From Candidatus Omnitrophota bacterium (GTDB taxonomy: Bacteria; Hinthialibacterota; Hinthialibacteria; Hinthialibacterales; JAKPRU01), in NCBI GenBank assembly GCA_029570205.1, contig JAKQSI010000021.1:58872-122871 (forward strand): a stretch of DNA of 64,000 nucleotides, in the 5' to 3' direction. The stretch's first letter is position 1; the number at the start of each line of letters is the position of its first letter. The notes under the pieces are model-generated. The model did not search any database, was not told where the DNA came from, and saw nothing but the letters and a program-made list of their open reading frames with translations. Shown here in pieces: positions 43,019 through 51,302 of the stretch. The translations under genes and the position numbers were made by a program.

Positions 43019-43116
43019 CAATCGGAGAAATAGATGGAACAAAAGGTGGGTGCCACACTATGGGCGGCCACAGGCTTCCAGCCTGTGACCCCCAGACAAA
43101 AAAATTGGACAACAAC
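43019..43116 (+). other. hoxF-hoxU gap with CACAGGCTTCCAGCCTGTG hairpin
   Basis: Within this 98-base gap, CACAGGCT (43069-43076) and AGCCTGTG (43080-43087) form an eight-pair stem with a TCC loop. It is the only large gap in the operon. The palindrome resembles repeats often seen in uncultured bacteria, and it may have inserted here. An attenuator role is possible. Confidence 0.55.
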
Positions 43117-43827
43117 ATGAGCAAAGAGTTCACAATCAGAATCAATGGCCGGGATATCCCGGCCCAGGAAGGGGAAACAGTCCTCGATGTGGCACGGAGG
43201 TCCGATATCTATATTCCGGCGCTGTGCCATTTGAAGGGACTGTCCCCGGTCGGCGCCTGCCGCCTCTGTCTGGTAGAAGTCAAAGGCGTGTCTCGCCTGG
43301 TTCCTTCCTGTACAACCTACGTGCATGAGGGGCTGGATGTGATTACCGATTCGGAAGGCATACAGAAATGCCGAATGGTAATTCTTCAGCTCCTGTTCTC
43401 GGAGCGGAACCACACCTGTTCGGTCTGTGTCTCCAATGGCCACTGTGAGCTGCAAGCCATCGCCGAAAACCTCGGAATGAACTATGTCCGGTATCCCTAT
43501 CGCTTCCCGGCCCTGAAGGTAGATGCCTCTCACGAGAAATACGCCATCGACCACAACCGCTGTGTCCTTTGCACCCGCTGCGTACGTGTCTGCAAGGAGG
43601 TGGAAGGTGCGCATACGCTGGAGATCATCGGGCGGGGTGTTCATTCACTCGTCCTGGCCGATCTCGATGGATTGTGGGGGGAATCCCAAACCTGTACCGG
43701 TTGCGGCAAATGTGTTCAGGTTTGCCCCACCGGCGCCCTGTTCGAAAAAGGAAAAGCAGTAGGTCAGATGAAAAAACGCAATGAGTTTCTGCCCTACCTG
43801 ATGTCCATGCGGAGTCTGAACCGATGA
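43117..43827 (+). CDS. hoxU: NAD-linked [NiFe]-hydrogenase diaphorase subunit HoxU
   Basis: A 236-residue NuoG-N-terminus-like iron-sulfur protein that connects HoxF to the hydrogenase module. Ligands are all present: plant-type [2Fe-2S] Cys37, Cys48, Cys51 and Cys65; the His/Cys3 [4Fe-4S] motif in NHTCSVCVSNGHC; and two ferredoxin-like sets CVLCTRCVRVCKEVEG and CTGCGKCVQVCPTGAL. The ATG at 43117 gives the standard MSKEFTIRING start; reading further upstream enters the hairpin repeat. Its stop overlaps hoxY by four bases (ATGA), so the two are coupled. Confidence 0.92.
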   Translation: MSKEFTIRINGRDIPAQEGETVLDVARRSDIYIPALCHLKGLSPVGACRLCLVEVKGVSRLVPSCTTYVHEGLDVITDSEGIQKCRMVILQLLFSERNHTCSVCVSNGHCELQAIAENLGMNYVRYPYRFPALKVDASHEKYAIDHNRCVLCTRCVRVCKEVEGAHTLEIIGRGVHSLVLADLDGLWGESQTCTGCGKCVQVCPTGALFEKGKAVGQMKKRNEFLPYLMSMRSLNR

Positions 43828-44351
43828 GAAAAATAAGACTGGCCACCGTTTGGCTCGATGGATGCTCCGGCTGTCACATGTCTCTCCTGGATGTGGATGA
43901 ACGAATCATTGAATTCGCCAACCGGATTGAGGTTCTTTATAGCCCCCTTGTAGACCGGAAGGAGTTCCCGGATTCGGTGGACCTGACATTGGTAGAGGGG
44001 GCAATCGCAAGCGACGAAGACCTGCATAGAATTCACCTCATTCGAGAACGCTCGAAGGTTCTGGTCGCGTTGGGGGATTGTGCTGTAACCGGCAACATCT
44101 CCGGTATGCGCAACTCGTACCCGGTGAACGCTGTTCTTCAGCGCGCCTATGCTGAAAATGCTGGAACCCGCAACGGGTTGCCGCAGCGAGGCCTCCCCGT
44201 GTTGCTTCAGCGGTGCCGACCGCTTCACGAGGTCGTTCCCGTCGATCTGCATGTTCCGGGATGTCCTCCGAGGGCCGACCTGATTTACGCGGTTCTCAAA
44301 GCCATCCTGGAGGGGCATCTTCCCCAGAACATCCATACCCGTTTCGGATGA
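43824..44351 (+). CDS. hoxY: [NiFe]-hydrogenase small subunit HoxY
   Basis: A 175-residue cytoplasmic small subunit without a Tat signal, as in group 3d enzymes. It binds one proximal 4Fe-4S cluster through Cys14 and Cys17 (WLDGCSGCHMSLLDVDE), Cys86 (LGDCAVTGN) and Cys147 (VPGCPPR). The phrase SPLVDRKEFPDSVDLTLVEG is close to the group 3d pattern. No medial or distal cluster domain is present, which agrees with a soluble NAD(P)-linked enzyme. It is coupled to hoxU and followed by hoxH after 12 bases. Confidence 0.93.
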   Translation: MRKIRLATVWLDGCSGCHMSLLDVDERIIEFANRIEVLYSPLVDRKEFPDSVDLTLVEGAIASDEDLHRIHLIRERSKVLVALGDCAVTGNISGMRNSYPVNAVLQRAYAENAGTRNGLPQRGLPVLLQRCRPLHEVVPVDLHVPGCPPRADLIYAVLKAILEGHLPQNIHTRFG

Positions 44352-44363
44352 TAGGAATAAACC

Positions 44364-45785
44364 ATGACCAGGCAGATTGTCATTGATCCCATAACCCGCG
44401 TCGAGGGACACGGCAAAGTCACTTTGTACCTCGATGATTCCGGCGAGGTCCGGGATGCCCGGCTTCACGTCACCCAATTTCGTGGATTTGAGAAGTTCTG
44501 TGAGGGACGCCCTTTTTCCGAAATGCCTTCTCTGACCGCTCGTATTTGCGGCATCTGTCCGGTCAGTCATAGCCTGGCATCCGCCAAAGCCTGTGATGCT
44601 CTTCTGGCCGTTCAAGTCCCCAGGACCGCACAGAACCTCCGGAAAATCCTCAACCTGGCCCAGCTACTCCAATCCCATGCCCTGAGCTTTTTCCATCTCT
44701 CCTCCCCAGACCTCCTCCTGGGAATGGAGTCCGATCCGGCTGAACGCAATGTGTTCGGCGTGATTCGATCTCATCCCAGTCTGGCACGAAACGGAATCCG
44801 CTTGCGCCAGATCGGTCAGCAAATGATTGAGACTCTCGGCGCGAAACGGATCCATTCACCTTGGGTTATTCCGGGCGGCGTTGCCGGCCCGCTCGCGTCT
44901 GAGGATCGAGAAGCCCTTCTGGTTCTGATCCCGGAAGCCCTTTCCATTATTCAGGAAACCATCGAGTGGTTCCGTTCCGTTTTGAACCAATACACGGAGG
45001 AAATCCGCACATTCGCCAATTTCCCGACTCTGTTTCTGGCTCTCGTGGCCGGCGATGGCCACCTGGATCATTACGATGGCCGAATGCGGGTAATCGATTC
45101 CGAGGGCAATCGCCTTCTCGATCAAGCGGACCCGGCTCAATATGCGGATTATATCGAGGAATGGGTGGAGCCGGATTCCTATTTGAAATCGCCCTGCTAT
45201 AAGCCCATGGGATATCCCGATGGAATCTATCGTGTAGGTTCGCTGGCCCGCTTGAATGCGGTTGACCGCTGCGGAACACCTCGTGCCGATGAAGCTTGGA
45301 AAGAATTGCCCCAACCGAACCAGGGGCCTTTGCTCAGCTCGTTCCACTATCATTATGCGCGGCTTGTTGAATCACTGTATGCAGTAGAACGAATCGAGGA
45401 GATTCTTCACGACCCCGATATTCTCGATGATCGTGTCTGTGCCAGGGCTCAGCCGAACAATCTGGAGGGTGTCGGGGCCATCGAAGCGCCACGCGGCACG
45501 CTCATTCATCACTACCGGATCGACAAAAACGGCCTGATGGTCTGGGCAAACCTGATCGTCGCCACCGGCCACAATAATCTGGCCATGAATCGGGGCATCC
45601 TGCAGGTCGCCAAAGAATACGTGAAAGGTGACAGAATCTCCGAAGGCATCTTGAACCGCATCGAGGCCGTCATTCGCAGCTTCGATCCGTGCCTGAGCTG
45701 CTCGACCCATGCACTGGCTCGCATGAGTCTGCAAATCCAACTGCTTGCGCCGACCGGAGAATGCCTGGACATGGTCGCGCGATAG
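44364..45785 (+). CDS. hoxH: [NiFe]-hydrogenase large subunit HoxH
   Basis: The catalytic subunit, 473 residues, carrying the Ni-Fe(CN)2CO site. The L1 motif [10 protein letters not shown] gives Cys62 and Cys65; the L2 motif DPCLSCSTH gives Cys443 and Cys446 with His449. Twenty-four residues follow His449 ([20 protein letters not shown] and MVAR), the length of the C-terminal peptide removed by a HoxW-type protease during maturation. No hoxW or hyp genes are in the window, so maturation genes must lie elsewhere. The opening ITRVEGHGK and FEKFCEGRP are typical of group 3d. It ends the operon; no strong terminator is visible. Confidence 0.94.
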   Translation: MTRQIVIDPITRVEGHGKVTLYLDDSGEVRDARLHVTQFRGFEKFCEGRPFSEMPSLTARICGICPVSHSLASAKACDALLAVQVPRTAQNLRKILNLAQLLQSHALSFFHLSSPDLLLGMESDPAERNVFGVIRSHPSLARNGIRLRQIGQQMIETLGAKRIHSPWVIPGGVAGPLASEDREALLVLIPEALSIIQETIEWFRSVLNQYTEEIRTFANFPTLFLALVAGDGHLDHYDGRMRVIDSEGNRLLDQADPAQYADYIEEWVEPDSYLKSPCYKPMGYPDGIYRVGSLARLNAVDRCGTPRADEAWKELPQPNQGPLLSSFHYHYARLVESLYAVERIEEILHDPDILDDRVCARAQPNNLEGVGAIEAPRGTLIHHYRIDKNGLMVWANLIVATGHNNLAMNRGILQVAKEYVKGDRISEGILNRIEAVIRSFDPCLSCSTHALARMSLQIQLLAPTGECLDMVAR

Positions 45786-45886
45786 GCCTTTATCCCGCTT
45801 CTCTCCTGTTTCCCACCACCGTCGGTTGACACAGGCATTGGAATCAAGATAATTCTTGCGACCACTTGACAGGGGAGATCCTGAAG

Positions 45887-48082
45887 GTGACATCGCGGGC
45901 TATCCCGGTTTTCTCAAAATCATCGAGGGTTGAACTCCTCCTCAACTCCCTTTTCATCATCGGCTTGAGTGTTCTCTGGATTCCTTCGTCGGCGCGGAAC
46001 CTGTGCGCAGGAGACCCATCACCCACGCCGACAGCGACTCCAAGTCCTCCTATCATAACTCCTTCCCCAATCCCTTCCTGGACTCCTACCGCAACATGGG
46101 GTGGTCATACACCCTCTCGAACTTCGACTCCAACCGCCACCGCGACCCCAACCCAGACGGAAACTTTTACCCCAACGCAAACGCAAACTCCCACCCCAAC
46201 GCTTTCATTTACCCCAACCTCGACTGACTCTCCAACTCCGATACCCACTTCAACCTCGACCCCAACTCTCACTTCCACACCGTCGCACAGCCCGACCGTA
46301 ACCCCTTCTCCAAACTCCACACCATCATTCACCCCAGCTCAAACTCCGACCTCCACTTGTACTCCAACATATACAACCACAATGACGCCGACTCCGAGCG
46401 CCACTCACACCTTAACCCCCACTCCAATCCCCAGCCCGACACCTTCCTTTACTTCCACTCCAACTCCCACCCTCACGCCAACTTGCACTTTCACCCCAAC
46501 CTGTACACCAACCGTTACCCCCACTCCCAGTTTTACTCCTTCTCATACCTCAACCGCCACTCCAATCCCTAGCCCGATACCTTCCTTTAATTCCACTCCA
46601 ACTCCCACCCTCACTCCGACTTGCACTTTCACTCCAACCCGTACACTGACACCCACTCTCGCTCCAACTCCGTCCACACTGTCCACACCAACCGTGACAG
46701 CATCGCATACACCGACTCGGATTCCCCTCCAATTCGTGCCGGGACCATCCATCCCCGCACTTCCGGCTTCCAGCGCCATGGCATTCGGAACACTGTCATT
46801 TGCACAGGAACCGGCTTTGGTTGTTGTCTCGCAAAGAAATCTCGGCGCGGCCTCTTATCTCGGAAAAGGAGATGGGTCGTTTCAGGAGATTCCTTCCCCT
46901 GTGCAGCCGGGAGAATATGCCGATGTCGTTTTTCTTGCCTCGGATTGGGTCGCCTTGGCCGATGCAAATGCGGATTGGGTTTTCCTGTCTCACTATGATG
47001 AATCACAGGGGTGGGTCATGCAGGATCGCCGGATACCCATTGAGTTCCCCACATGGGTTCTCAGCGGCGATCTTGAGCCGGATGGTAAACCGGACCTGAT
47101 CGTGGCAAGCCAAGTCCCCTGGGTTATCACCGCCGTCCTGGATGTTCTTGGGGATTCGCCGCGATGGATTGATTTCGACTTGCCGTTTCGTCCCGTATGT
47201 ATGACCGTTGCAAATTGCGATTCCCGGCCCGGCGATGAAATCCTTGTGAGTTACGGAGTCCCTGCTGAGATTCGGATTTACTCTCTCGGAGAATCAGGCT
47301 TTCTGGAAAAAAGCCGCGTCGATCCCACTTCCGCTCTCGGACCGGGCGCTCATGTCACCGACTTTGTTATTGGGGATACGGATGGCGATCCGTATGCCGA
47401 CATTGCCGCTGTCAATTTCTTCGGCTATGCGCAAATCTTCCACGGTTCCGGGGATGGTTCTTTCCAGCGGATGGAACAGGCGACCATTCCTGCGCTTCCA
47501 AGGCAGATCGGGGTCGGTGACATGGATGGCGATGGAATCGAGGACCTTGTTGTGACCGCCATTGGAATTGGGGCGAATGGTCACGATGAAATCTTTGTTC
47601 TGAGGCAGGATCCGTGGACGGGGCTTCTTCCGCCGGAAACTGTCGCAGAGGTCCCCGATCCCGCAGCGTTGGATGTCCTGGACCTGGACCATGACAAGCG
47701 TCCGGATCTCGCGGTCTTGAGTCGAAAGTCGGATGAAGTCAGGGTGTTTCTGAACCGAACACCGTCTCCCGATACATGTCCTCCTGTCGTCGCCAAGATC
47801 CCGGATTTGCGACTCCTGAAAGGCGAATCCCTGCCGAACGCTTTCGATTTGGATAGATATGTCGTAGACCCGGACACGCCAGGGCATCGCTTGCACTGGT
47901 CTGTCAGGTCCTGGGGAAATTGCCCGAAAATAACGATCCATCCCGATCAGGTTGTAGACTTTGATGCTCCTGTGGAGAGCGGAAAAAATGGCTATGCGCA
48001 GTTCATCGTGACCGATGGCCGCCATCGGGTCGCTCAAACCGTCCGAGTCCATATCTTTGAGCCATATCCCGGGGAAAAATAA
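45887..48082 (+). CDS. Secreted Pro/Thr-rich FG-GAP (VCBS) repeat protein
   Basis: A large surface or secreted protein. I choose the GTG at 45887 because an AGGGGAG site lies about 10 bases upstream; a TTG at 45866 is also in frame. A signal sequence (LLLNSLFIIGLSVLWIPSSA) is followed by about 240 residues of Pro/Thr/Ser linker, then a beta-propeller-like region with Ca-binding FG-GAP loops (GDLEPDGKPDLIV, GDTDGDPYADIAAV, GDMDGDGIEDLVV, DLDHDKRPDLAVL), and a C-terminal Ig/cadherin-like domain. Adhesion or cell-surface display is likely. The linker DNA has a 138-bp tandem duplication (46421-46647). No sorting motif is evident. Confidence 0.8.
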   Translation: MTSRAIPVFSKSSRVELLLNSLFIIGLSVLWIPSSARNLCAGDPSPTPTATPSPPIITPSPIPSWTPTATWGGHTPSRTSTPTATATPTQTETFTPTQTQTPTPTLSFTPTSTDSPTPIPTSTSTPTLTSTPSHSPTVTPSPNSTPSFTPAQTPTSTCTPTYTTTMTPTPSATHTLTPTPIPSPTPSFTSTPTPTLTPTCTFTPTCTPTVTPTPSFTPSHTSTATPIPSPIPSFNSTPTPTLTPTCTFTPTRTLTPTLAPTPSTLSTPTVTASHTPTRIPLQFVPGPSIPALPASSAMAFGTLSFAQEPALVVVSQRNLGAASYLGKGDGSFQEIPSPVQPGEYADVVFLASDWVALADANADWVFLSHYDESQGWVMQDRRIPIEFPTWVLSGDLEPDGKPDLIVASQVPWVITAVLDVLGDSPRWIDFDLPFRPVCMTVANCDSRPGDEILVSYGVPAEIRIYSLGESGFLEKSRVDPTSALGPGAHVTDFVIGDTDGDPYADIAAVNFFGYAQIFHGSGDGSFQRMEQATIPALPRQIGVGDMDGDGIEDLVVTAIGIGANGHDEIFVLRQDPWTGLLPPETVAEVPDPAALDVLDLDHDKRPDLAVLSRKSDEVRVFLNRTPSPDTCPPVVAKIPDLRLLKGESLPNAFDLDRYVVDPDTPGHRLHWSVRSWGNCPKITIHPDQVVDFDAPVESGKNGYAQFIVTDGRHRVAQTVRVHIFEPYPGEK
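46421..46647 (+). repeat. 138-bp-offset tandem duplication coding a 46-residue linker repeat
   Basis: A segment starting ACTCCAATCCCCAGCCCGAC at 46421 recurs at 46559 with few changes over about 88 bases. It encodes two copies of TPIPSPxPSFxSTPTPTLTP followed by TCTFTPT. This indicates recent linker expansion by unequal exchange or slippage. Confidence 0.75.
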
Positions 48083-48110
48083 ACATTTCGGTTCCCCTCA
48101 ACGCCACTCT

Positions 48111-48965
48111 CTACAGCTGATCCGCAAAAAGATGGTACACCATCAGGGCAAAACAAACCGCCATCAGCCCCAGGCACACCCATTCCACCCGCTGCCAGAA
48201 GCGGCTGTTGTACACTCTCTCGGAATGGGGACGTACAAATTGGGCAAACAATCCCCCACTGATTGCCCCGCCTGCATGGGCCAGATTGTCTCCCCGTACC
48301 ATGAACGAATACAGCACCCCGATCACTATCCAGGTCATCATGAACTTGAAAATCTCCTGCCCGCGTGGTCCGCCCATCCGAAGCCCGTAGATCGCTCCCG
48401 CACCCAGCAAGCCGAAGATGGAACCGGATGCGCCCACCAGCAAAATCGGTTTTCCGTAGAACGCATGAAGAAATACGGACGTTGCATTGCCCCCAAACCC
48501 GGTCAAAAGATACAACGCGAGAAACCGTTGGCGGCCGTACACCGCCTCAATTCTCGGTGCAATAACATAGATTGCCACACAATTGAACAGCAGGTGCATC
48601 AAATCCCCGTGCAGGAATATCGCGGTCATCAGCCGCCAAAACTGCCCCGCAAGGATCGATGGCGTAAACGCCGCGCCGAACCGATAGAGATCCATACCAC
48701 TTGCGCCGCCCAATCTTCCGGGGCCGTCCGGGCGCGAGACACTGAAAACCAGCGCCACCAGCATCATAAATACATTCACCCCAATCATGGCAGAGGGATA
48801 ATTGATCTGAGACAGGTTGATCTCCCCGAATCCACGTTGCTCAAATCTTCGGACCTGCCATCGAAGACGTTCTGTTGCCAGGTTATGGGCAATCAACCAC
48901 TCGGAAACAGATCGAAAAATGCGGACCGCGAGGCGATGTACCCGGCCGCCTGGGAATCCTTCCAT
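48111..48965 (-). CDS. Rhomboid-family intramembrane serine protease
   Basis: Rhomboids cleave transmembrane helices inside the bilayer. The core motifs are present: WRLMTAIFLHGDLMHLLFNC (helix 2 with the HxxxxHxxxN motif), catalytic Ser in VGASGSIFGLLGAGAIYGLR, and catalytic His in NLAHAGGAISGGL. About six core helices plus one C-terminal are predicted. I use the ATG at 48965 (MEGFPGGRVHRLAVRIF); a longer frame to 49022 would add residues next to the mobile-element-like DNA. The N-terminal 75 residues are a soluble basic segment. The gene sits alone between two unrelated genes. Confidence 0.9.
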   Translation of the reverse strand: MEGFPGGRVHRLAVRIFRSVSEWLIAHNLATERLRWQVRRFEQRGFGEINLSQINYPSAMIGVNVFMMLVALVFSVSRPDGPGRLGGASGMDLYRFGAAFTPSILAGQFWRLMTAIFLHGDLMHLLFNCVAIYVIAPRIEAVYGRQRFLALYLLTGFGGNATSVFLHAFYGKPILLVGASGSIFGLLGAGAIYGLRMGGPRGQEIFKFMMTWIVIGVLYSFMVRGDNLAHAGGAISGGLFAQFVRPHSERVYNSRFWQRVEWVCLGLMAVCFALMVYHLFADQL

Positions 48966-49040
48966 AGAAACCTGTCTCCTTCGTACCGAATGCTCTCCTG
49001 AGCCTGTGGACTTGCAGAACAAAAGTTCGACTTAGTGTTG

Positions 49041-49219
49041 TGTAACTGAATCGGTTTTACAATGACTCTTGAATCAGTTTGGCAACGATCCACGAATCAG
49101 TTATGCAATGACTCTTGCGCATCATATTCCCCACCACCCCTTATCCGGGTGGGGTGGCGCCAGCATCTTGCCGCTGATTCTTCCGGGCTTGCAATAGGTA
49201 AAAAGGTAATTCAGTTACA
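49041..49219. mobile_element. Possible 179-bp inverted-repeat element (MITE or IS-end remnant)
   Basis: TGTAACTGAAT (49041-49051) and its exact reverse complement ATTCAGTTACA (49209-49219) bound a 179-base segment without any gene. Inside, AATGACTCTTG occurs twice and AATCAGTT twice, resembling the multiple end-repeats of IS21-like elements, and CACCC...GGGTG forms a hairpin near 49132-49155. No flanking target duplication is obvious. Confidence 0.4.
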
Positions 49220-49345
49220 GCGCTCTTGTGTGCCTCTCGCCAAATGTCTCGTGCGACCACTATTCCCAAGCAACAGCGTAGGACAGAACCAGCCCCCACA
49301 GGCCGAACAAAAAACACCAATCCCTCCGACTGCTTGCCTCATCTT

Positions 49346-49376
49346 TCCGTGTAATCCGCGTCCCCTCCGTGTAATC
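49346..49376 (+). repeat. TCCGTGTAATC direct repeat
   Basis: TCCGTGTAATC at 49346-49356 and again at 49366-49376, spaced by 20 bases, close to the 3' end of the minus-strand membrane glycosyltransferase gene. The phrase resembles a dispersed repeat commonly seen in uncultured bacteria. Only one locus is present in this window. Confidence 0.5.
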
Positions 49377-49386
49377 GGTGGTTCAT

Positions 49387-51210
49387 TCACCCAAGCGACG
49401 AAAGCCGGTACAGAATCCGGTCTCCTGCCCGTCTGACCTCGGTCAAATGGGATGGCAACAGAATCGAGAAATCCACATCCTTCCGAAGTTTCGGCCATGG
49501 CGTTGCGATGTGCGTAACACCCGCTTTACGCAACACCTCGGCAAGATGTTCCGCATCGTCCAGCCCGGTTTCTTCTTCCAGCCAGGGAATATACCCATAC
49601 TTGTTCTTGGAAATATAACAGCGCCTCAATGGATACCCCAGTCCGAGGACCAGCGCATTCTCCGACAAGTTGTCATTCCCCCAAATGACCAGATCGAATC
49701 CCGGAAACCGTTCGCGAAGAAATTGTTCCCGTGCCGTTCTGCTGAGATGTGGAATAATCTGCTGGTCGAACACTTCAACTTGGTTGACACGGTGGAAAGT
49801 CCAGAACAGCGACAGAACACCTGCGAGCAGATATCCTCCTATGGTCAGCAACCTGCGATGTTTTTCGTCGGACAATGCTTTCAACAAGGTGAACCATCCC
49901 CATGCTGTCAAAACCGCGCACAGCGCCAGTGTTGGAAACACAAATCGACCGTCGTGGTTGTCTGTCGCAGTCAGAAAAACCACGCAGGACAGAAACGTCG
50001 TGATCCCCAGGAATCGGGGAAGAGAATCGCCCTTTCTGAAAAGAGCAAATAGGGAAACGCCCAATCCGGTGAAGAATACAACAATCCCGTCTCCTGCCAG
50101 TTTCGACAGCCTCATTCCCAGGTAGGTCCCAAACCCGGATAGAGTCAATGCCTCGTCAGGTGGGCAGTGCGACCGGAAAAACGCCTCCGCTTCGAGACAG
50201 GGGGGAATATGACGGCCAAACACGCCCGGCAGCATCGGATAGATCGGATTGCCCGTCCAGTAGAGGTTGTAGACAAGCCACGGAGATGCAATCAGCAATG
50301 CCCTCACACACAGGACCGCTGTCCGCTCCAGAGCCTTGCACAGACCATGTTCCCTGACCCAACACACCCAACAGGCAAATATAATCGGCGGAACAATGAC
50401 ACCCCATGCAACGTATTTCGTTCCCAGCGCCATCCCCAGAAAAAATCCACCCATAAGAAATGATTTCCCATGGTCATGGACCAGGCATAGAATCGCCGCC
50501 ATTGCCCACAGGCCGACAAACAGGTCCACATAGCATGTTGTCATGATGAATGAAAAAAGCGGGATCAACGCGGCCAGGAAAACGGATAAAACGGCCATGC
50601 CATGGCTCCCGATTCTCCGCGCCAAAACGTAAATCAACGCCAGAATCCCGACACCCGCCAACCAGTGAATCAACTTGCCCAGAATGTCGGGACCAAGCAG
50701 CAGCACAAACGCATACAGCATCTCGCCGTACTTCGGCATGTAAGTGAACACATGCCACGGAATCTCCACAATCCCTCCGGAAACTCCGTACAAATTCGCA
50801 ACGGTCAGGTGATAATCGTATGGATCGTGGCGAATCTCCGGCGAGAAACAGAACCAGGCATTGACTGCGCAGACCCCCATCACGACACAAATCCCCAGGC
50901 GACTCTGCCAATTCCAAGCTGCCCAAACTGACCGGACCATGCCGGCGATATCCAGGACATTTCGCCGAATCCATAGTGTCCCGTCCACGAGCAGAACCGC
51001 AAGTAGCAGCCACGCACATGCGCAGTTCAGAACATGAAATGTCCCGAATAGGGCTAATGAAAGCGCGATCAGCGCCATCCCGGCGGCAAGAGATACGGCC
51101 AGCTTTTCGCCCGCCTCGACCATACATAACCGACGAACAAAGCGATCCCCAATCGCCAGAAAACCAAAGGCAAGTATCGGAAAAATAAAGAGATAAAAAC
51201 AATCAACCAT
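49387..51210 (-). CDS. GT39-like polytopic membrane glycosyltransferase
   Basis: A 607-residue protein with about twelve membrane helices and a long loop after the first helices that contains FSPEIRHDPYDYHLTVANLY. Acidic residues in this position are typical of GT-C enzymes (PMT/ArnT-like, GT39 or GT83), which use a lipid-linked sugar at the periplasmic face. The WHVFTYMPKYGEMLYAFVLL segment and the CWVREHG loops fit the fold. The last 120 residues form a soluble domain ending HIATPWPKLRKDVDFSILLP. A GGGAG site precedes the ATG. Substrate is unknown; protein or lipid A glycosylation are both possible. Confidence 0.75.
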   Translation of the reverse strand: MVDCFYLFIFPILAFGFLAIGDRFVRRLCMVEAGEKLAVSLAAGMALIALSLALFGTFHVLNCACAWLLLAVLLVDGTLWIRRNVLDIAGMVRSVWAAWNWQSRLGICVVMGVCAVNAWFCFSPEIRHDPYDYHLTVANLYGVSGGIVEIPWHVFTYMPKYGEMLYAFVLLLGPDILGKLIHWLAGVGILALIYVLARRIGSHGMAVLSVFLAALIPLFSFIMTTCYVDLFVGLWAMAAILCLVHDHGKSFLMGGFFLGMALGTKYVAWGVIVPPIIFACWVCWVREHGLCKALERTAVLCVRALLIASPWLVYNLYWTGNPIYPMLPGVFGRHIPPCLEAEAFFRSHCPPDEALTLSGFGTYLGMRLSKLAGDGIVVFFTGLGVSLFALFRKGDSLPRFLGITTFLSCVVFLTATDNHDGRFVFPTLALCAVLTAWGWFTLLKALSDEKHRRLLTIGGYLLAGVLSLFWTFHRVNQVEVFDQQIIPHLSRTAREQFLRERFPGFDLVIWGNDNLSENALVLGLGYPLRRCYISKNKYGYIPWLEEETGLDDAEHLAEVLRKAGVTHIATPWPKLRKDVDFSILLPSHLTEVRRAGDRILYRLSSLG

Positions 51211-51302
51211 TCGAAATCACTCCCTTGCGGGGGTATCCAATCAGGTTATACTGAGTCTGCTATCATTCTCCTCACAAAATCACAGAATCCGGAACGCGCA
51301 AC

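Noticed and set aside
42838..43644. A 268-residue minus-strand frame across hoxF and hoxU
   Set aside because: It is antisense to two genes with conserved metal-ligand motifs and runs through the CACAGGCT hairpin repeat.
46015..46740. Repetitive region considered as a CRISPR or satellite
   Set aside because: It is translated in frame as a Pro/Thr linker between a signal peptide and FG-GAP repeats.
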